This document shows positions 7,523-11,485 of a DNA stretch of 11,485 nucleotides, piece after piece (position 1 is the stretch's first letter; each line of letters begins with the position of its first letter). The position numbers and the translations under genes were made by a program. Source of the DNA: an uncultured Chitinophagaceae bacterium (lineage in GTDB: Bacteria; Bacteroidota; Bacteroidia; Chitinophagales; Chitinophagaceae); NCBI GenBank assembly GCA_946885335.1, contig CAMPGG010000090.1:1-11485 (forward strand). Reading direction: 5' to 3'. A model generated the notes under the pieces. That model worked only from the letters and a program-made list of their open reading frames with translations, searched no databases and was not told the origin of the DNA.

Positions 7523-8740
7523 ATGCACATCCCAGACAACATACTGGTACTGATTGAAAAATTCCAAAACGGTACTGCAACCCCCGAAGAGAAATCCCAG
7601 TTAGATAAATGGTACGATTCGTTTAATGATATGGATGTTGAAGTAAATGCGAACAGGGATAACAGTAAATTCCAGGTTTCTTCCAGGATCCGGAACAGGT
7701 TACAGGAAACCATACAGGAGAAAACTGGCCGCGAAGTTGTAAAATCACGCCGCAAATTGCAATTAGGTGTTGCAGCTACAGTCATATTTGCAGTAGTTGC
7801 CGCCGGTATCTTTTTCATCTATTTAAGCAAATCGCCTAAACAGGAAATTGTAAAAAATATACCCCGCGAGCCACAGTTTAAAAATGACATTGCGCCAGGT
7901 GGAAATAAAGCGATACTAACCCTTGCTGATGGATCTACCATCATACTGGATAGCGCATCTGACGGAACGATTGGCATACAAGGAAATATCAAAGTGCAGA
8001 AATTAAGGAATGGATTACTGGCTTATACTGTAAATGGGAAACAGGTAACACAGAATGATGAAGCCTTTTACAATAAAATATCAACTCCACGCGGTGGCCA
8101 ATATAATGTAACCTTATCAGATGGTTCAAAAGTCTGGTTAAATGCCGCATCATCCATCCGCTTCCCGGTTGTTTTTATTGGCAATGAACGTAAAGTGGAA
8201 ATTACTGGCGAAGCCTATTTTGAAGTAGCTCCTCAACATCTTACTACAAAAAAGAAAATGCCTTTCATTGTAAAACACCAGGCAACAACCGGTAAAGAAG
8301 TAGAAATAGAAGTACTGGGAACCCATTTTAATGTAAATGCCTACGAAGATGAAGATGATGTAAAAACAACACTGCTTGAAGGATTGGTGAAAGTTTCAGC
8401 TCCTGCAAAAGGGAAACAAGCCTCCAGGATTTTACAACCTGGTCAGCAGGCAGGCATTAATACAAATGGAAAAATAAATGTGATTGAGGATGCCGATACG
8501 GAAGAAGCAGTAGCCTGGAAGAATGGCCGGTTTCAATATAAAAGCGCTGACCTGAAAACGATATTAAGACAAATGTCAAGATGGTATGATGTGGACTTTG
8601 TCTATAAAGATTATGTGGAAATGCCTTTTACAGGACAGCTTCCACGAACGGAAAATGCTAATAAAATGTTTGAGCTCTTAGAGCTGACCGGTGAAGTAAA
8701 TTTTACCATTGAAGGAAGAAAAATTATTGTTTCTCATTAA
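7523..8740 (+). CDS. FecR-family anti-sigma factor
   Basis: This gene encodes a 405-residue inner-membrane regulator that binds the ECF sigma factor in the cytoplasm and receives the signal from the SusC-like transporter in the periplasm. The cytoplasmic N-terminal part (about 1-77) is followed by one membrane segment at about 81-101 (LGVAATVIFAVVAAGIFFIY). The periplasmic part contains the FecR domain, with TPRGGQYNVTLSDGSKVWLN near residue 190 and a core to about 300. A C-terminal DUF4974-like domain starts near 335 (RFQYKSADLKTILRQMSRWY) and ends at GRKIIV. An extra segment at about 125-185 (APGGNKAILTLADGS) is usual in Bacteroidota members. The frame is intact and of normal length. The gene lies between its presumed sigma partner and the transporter. 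No Shine-Dalgarno sequence precedes the ATG. Confidence 0.93.
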   Translation: MHIPDNILVLIEKFQNGTATPEEKSQLDKWYDSFNDMDVEVNANRDNSKFQVSSRIRNRLQETIQEKTGREVVKSRRKLQLGVAATVIFAVVAAGIFFIYLSKSPKQEIVKNIPREPQFKNDIAPGGNKAILTLADGSTIILDSASDGTIGIQGNIKVQKLRNGLLAYTVNGKQVTQNDEAFYNKISTPRGGQYNVTLSDGSKVWLNAASSIRFPVVFIGNERKVEITGEAYFEVAPQHLTTKKKMPFIVKHQATTGKEVEIEVLGTHFNVNAYEDEDDVKTTLLEGLVKVSAPAKGKQASRILQPGQQAGINTNGKINVIEDADTEEAVAWKNGRFQYKSADLKTILRQMSRWYDVDFVYKDYVEMPFTGQLPRTENANKMFELLELTGEVNFTIEGRKIIVSH

Positions 8741-8773
8741 AATATGATTTATGATTTATAAATATTCAGTATT

Positions 8774-8850
8774 TCCATCCGGCAGGGATGGATAAACATT
8801 AATCAAAAACGTACTGCCTGTTCCGTTAGCAGCGGAATGCGGCAATTGCC
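8774..8850 (+). promoter_or_regulatory. Structured 5' leader of the susC-like gene
   Basis: The 141-bp gap before the transporter gene holds several inverted repeats. TCCATCC (8774-8780) pairs with GGATGGA (8786-8792) around a 5-nt loop. TTCCG (8821-8825) pairs with CGGAA (8833-8837), extended by GCC (8816-8818) with GGC (8841-8843) across a small internal loop. GGCAATTGCC (8841-8850) is a perfect 10-bp palindrome that shares the GGC, so it competes with the previous stem. Two alternative folds just upstream of the start codon could regulate translation or transcription of the transporter. No U tract follows, which argues against a simple terminator. The regulatory role is inference. A tandem ATGATTT pair lies at 8744-8757. 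Confidence 0.4.
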
Positions 8851-8881
8851 AGACTTCATTCATTATACAAACAAATAAACT

Positions 8882-11485
8882 ATGTATTTAACTGCTCAAT
8901 TGAAATCGGGTTTTAAGAAGGTTGATTTTAATAAAAAAATCTTCCGGATATTGAAACTCACTACGATTTTATTAGTTGCTGCCTGCCTGCAGGTAAGCGC
9001 CAAAGGTTACGCTCAAAAGGTATCCTTAAATCAAAATAACATTTCGCTTCAAAAAGTTTTTGAAGAAATCAGGAAACAAACCGGCTACCAGTTCTTTTAT
9101 GCTGATGAAGTTTTGAAGGAAGCAAAAAGAGTTTCGGTGAATGTAAAAAATGCAAGTGTTGAAGATGTGCTGGATGTTTGTTTTAAAAACCAGCCATTAG
9201 ATTATACCATTTCTGAAAAAACGATCATCGTAAAAAGAAAAGAAGTCTCCGTAATCAAAACTGCTGCTGCTATAGAATCTATAGCGGCTTTAATTACAGG
9301 TAAGATTACTGACGATACAGGGCAGCCATTAGCGGGTGCCAGTGTGGTGGTAAAAGGAACCGCAAATGGTACTCAAACAAATTCGAATGGAGAATTTTCC
9401 ATTGAGGCAGAACCTAATTCTATTTTGATCATCTCTTATATTGGGTTCGAAGAAAAAGAAGTAAACATTGGCAATCAAACTTCCATCACGATCCAGCTTT
9501 TACCTGCTGTATCTATCGGCGAACAAGTTGTAGTTGTTGGTTACGGTACCCAAAAGAAAAGTTTGGTTACCGGTGCCATTTCCAGTGTAAGGGCTAAGGA
9601 TTTGGAAAAAGTTCCAAACGGTCGTATTGAACAGGCACTGCAGGGACGTGTTTCTGGTGTAACCATTTTACAGAATTCTGGTCAACCCGGCGCTCCTTCT
9701 ACCATCAGAGTAAGAGGTATCACAACTTTTGGCGGAGGCAATGATCCTTTATGGGTTGTTGACGGTGTAATTGTGGACCAGGGTGCTATGGGTTACCTTA
9801 ACCAGGCTGATATAGAATCTATTGAAGTGTTGAAAGATGCAACATCTGCCGCTATCTACGGAACAAGGGCTGCTACCGGTGTTATTTTGGTAACTACCAA
9901 AAAAGGAAAAGCAGGTAAGCTCAATGTTAGCTATAACGGGTTTTATGGTGTTTCGCAACCGGCAAGAGTGCTGGATCTTTTAAATGCAACACAATATGGT
10001 GCATTGTTAAATGAAAGATCAGTAGCTGGTGGTGGTGATGTGATGTTCCCGGACCTCGGTGCTTTAGGCAAAGGAACAGACTGGCAGGATCATATTTTTA
10101 ATAATGATGCCCGCAGGTTCTCTCATGAAATCAGTTTAAGTGGTGGTAATGACAGGTCAACTTTCTACCTCTCGTTTGGTTTGCAGGACCAGGAAGGAAT
10201 TGTTGCCACGGATATTTCCAATTTTACAAGGCATAGTATCCGTTTGAATTCTACCCATAAAATCTCCAATATTTTCACCTTTGGACAAACTTTAGGATAC
10301 TCACACCAGAAAGGTGTTGGCCTGGGTAATACAAACAGTGAATATGGTGGGCCGTTAAGTTCTGCCATCAATCTTGATCCTATTACACCATTGATCGTTA
10401 CGGATCCTGTTGTAGCAAACTCAGCTCCATACAGTGTAAACCCGGTGATCAGGGATGCTAACGGTAATCCTTATGGTATTTCTTCTATCGTGGGCCAGGA
10501 AATGACAAACCCCATGGCATATATTCAAACCAGGTTAGGAAATTATAACTGGTCTGACGATTTGATTGGTAATGCTTATCTAGAAGCTGCCATTACAAAA
10601 GAAATCAAAGTGAGATCTTCTGTAGGCGGAAAACTCGCATTTTGGGGTGATAAATATTTTACCCCTGTATTTTTCTTAAGTTCAACTAATTCTGTACTCA
10701 AAAACAATTACGGTAAAAACATCAATAACACATTCAACTGGAATATTGAGAACACGATATCATTCGCCAAAAAAATGGGCGAACATGATTTCAGTGTATT
10801 ATTGGGCCAGGGAGCATATGTAGAGAATAATGGTGGTGGTTCTTCCATTACTTTATTTAACCTGCCTATTACCAGTTATGAAGATGCTTCTTTCAATTTC
10901 GATATTCCACAGGCTGACAGAACATCCGGAGGATATGATTTTACCAATCATAAATTATCCTCTTTGTTTGGTCGGGTGAATTATAATTACCAGGGAAAAT
11001 ATTTATTTACAGGTATCCTTCGCCGTGATGGTTCATCCAGGTTTGGCTTGAATAACAAATATGGTTATTTCCCTTCATTCTCATTAGGATGGAATGTGTC
11101 TGATGAAGATTTCTGGACCTTTAATGATGCAGTGAATACATTTAAATTAAGAGGTGGATATGGTGTTGTAGGAAATGATGCCATTCGTGATTTTGGATAT
11201 CTTTCTACCGTTGCAGGTGGATTTAATTACACCATTGGAAATTCCGGAACCATTACAACCGGATATGCGCCAACTTCACTTGACAATCCTGATCTGCGCT
11301 GGGAAGAAACCTCACAAGCAAATATTGGTTTTGATGCAACGTTCTTGCGCAACTTCAATATTACCATGGACTTTTACAAAAAAGTTACTTCAGGCATTTT
11401 ACGGCCAATCCGTATACCTGGTTATGTTGGTGTTTCATCAGCTCCTGTTGGCAATATTGCAGATATGGAAAACAGCGGTGTTGAA
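8882..11485 (+). CDS. SusC/RagA-like TonB-dependent transporter with STN domain (3' end missing)
   Basis: This gene encodes an outer-membrane transporter that imports glycan fragments using TonB energy and, through its STN domain, signals to the FecR-type protein. The frame is open from ATG 8882 to the last base, giving 868 residues. A typical family member has 1000 or more, so the C-terminal barrel strands and stop lie outside. The long N-terminus ends in a signal peptide (LTTILLVAACLQVSAKGYAQ, to residue 45). The STN domain spans about 47-119 (VFEEIRKQTGYQFFYADEVL). The carboxypeptidase-regulatory-like beta domain spans about 138-210 (ITGKITDDTGQPLAGASVVV). The conserved EQVVVVGYGTQKK is at 214-226. 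The plug follows to about 341 and includes ATSAAIYGTRAATGVILVTT. The barrel signatures GGYGVVGND and NPDLRWEET appear late in the fragment. A SusD-like lipoprotein gene is expected next. The ligand cannot be read from the sequence. Confidence 0.96.
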   Translation, partial: MYLTAQLKSGFKKVDFNKKIFRILKLTTILLVAACLQVSAKGYAQKVSLNQNNISLQKVFEEIRKQTGYQFFYADEVLKEAKRVSVNVKNASVEDVLDVCFKNQPLDYTISEKTIIVKRKEVSVIKTAAAIESIAALITGKITDDTGQPLAGASVVVKGTANGTQTNSNGEFSIEAEPNSILIISYIGFEEKEVNIGNQTSITIQLLPAVSIGEQVVVVGYGTQKKSLVTGAISSVRAKDLEKVPNGRIEQALQGRVSGVTILQNSGQPGAPSTIRVRGITTFGGGNDPLWVVDGVIVDQGAMGYLNQADIESIEVLKDATSAAIYGTRAATGVILVTTKKGKAGKLNVSYNGFYGVSQPARVLDLLNATQYGALLNERSVAGGGDVMFPDLGALGKGTDWQDHIFNNDARRFSHEISLSGGNDRSTFYLSFGLQDQEGIVATDISNFTRHSIRLNSTHKISNIFTFGQTLGYSHQKGVGLGNTNSEYGGPLSSAINLDPITPLIVTDPVVANSAPYSVNPVIRDANGNPYGISSIVGQEMTNPMAYIQTRLGNYNWSDDLIGNAYLEAAITKEIKVRSSVGGKLAFWGDKYFTPVFFLSSTNSVLKNNYGKNINNTFNWNIENTISFAKKMGEHDFSVLLGQGAYVENNGGGSSITLFNLPITSYEDASFNFDIPQADRTSGGYDFTNHKLSSLFGRVNYNYQGKYLFTGILRRDGSSRFGLNNKYGYFPSFSLGWNVSDEDFWTFNDAVNTFKLRGGYGVVGNDAIRDFGYLSTVAGGFNYTIGNSGTITTGYAPTSLDNPDLRWEETSQANIGFDATFLRNFNITMDFYKKVTSGILRPIRIPGYVGVSSAPVGNIADMENSGVE

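Overview
This is a carbohydrate-utilisation stretch from a Bacteroidota genome. The organism is most likely from the Chitinophagaceae or a close relative. That placement is an inference from four things: the ECF sigma / FecR / SusC triad, a SusC with an STN domain and a long N-terminus ending in GYAQ, A-rich leaders without Shine-Dalgarno sequences, and an AT-rich composition. All seven protein genes lie on the + strand. Both ends of the window cut a gene.

Bases 1-5529 hold a tight cluster of three exported enzymes: a BglX-like GH3 beta-glycosidase (5' end missing), a GH97 alpha-glycosidase with the residues of the retaining branch, and a Cys-type S1 sulfatase. The gaps are 28 and 68 bp, so they are probably co-transcribed. 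Together they suggest trimming of a sulfated oligosaccharide outside the cytoplasm. The glycan cannot be named from this sequence.

Bases 5530-5797 form an intergenic region dominated by a 165-bp composite palindrome. It has six short hairpins, each with a 3-nt loop, nested inside 26-nt terminal inverted repeats. This is the most unusual structure in the window. It is followed by an exported alpha/beta-hydrolase (esterase) gene at 5798-6586.

Bases 6587-6863 are non-coding. They contain one clear hairpin and, on the minus strand, a possible decayed reading frame. From 6864 a regulatory and uptake module begins: an ECF sigma factor, a FecR-type anti-sigma factor with one membrane segment, and a SusC-like TonB-dependent transporter that runs off the right edge. 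The transporter's STN domain indicates that it signals through FecR to the sigma factor when its ligand is bound. A SusD partner would be expected just outside the window.

The genes themselves belong to well-known families, and I see no undescribed protein system. The items most worth a second look are the composite palindrome, the structured leaders in the sigma/fecR/susC module, and the unusual variant of the GH97 catalytic-domain motif.
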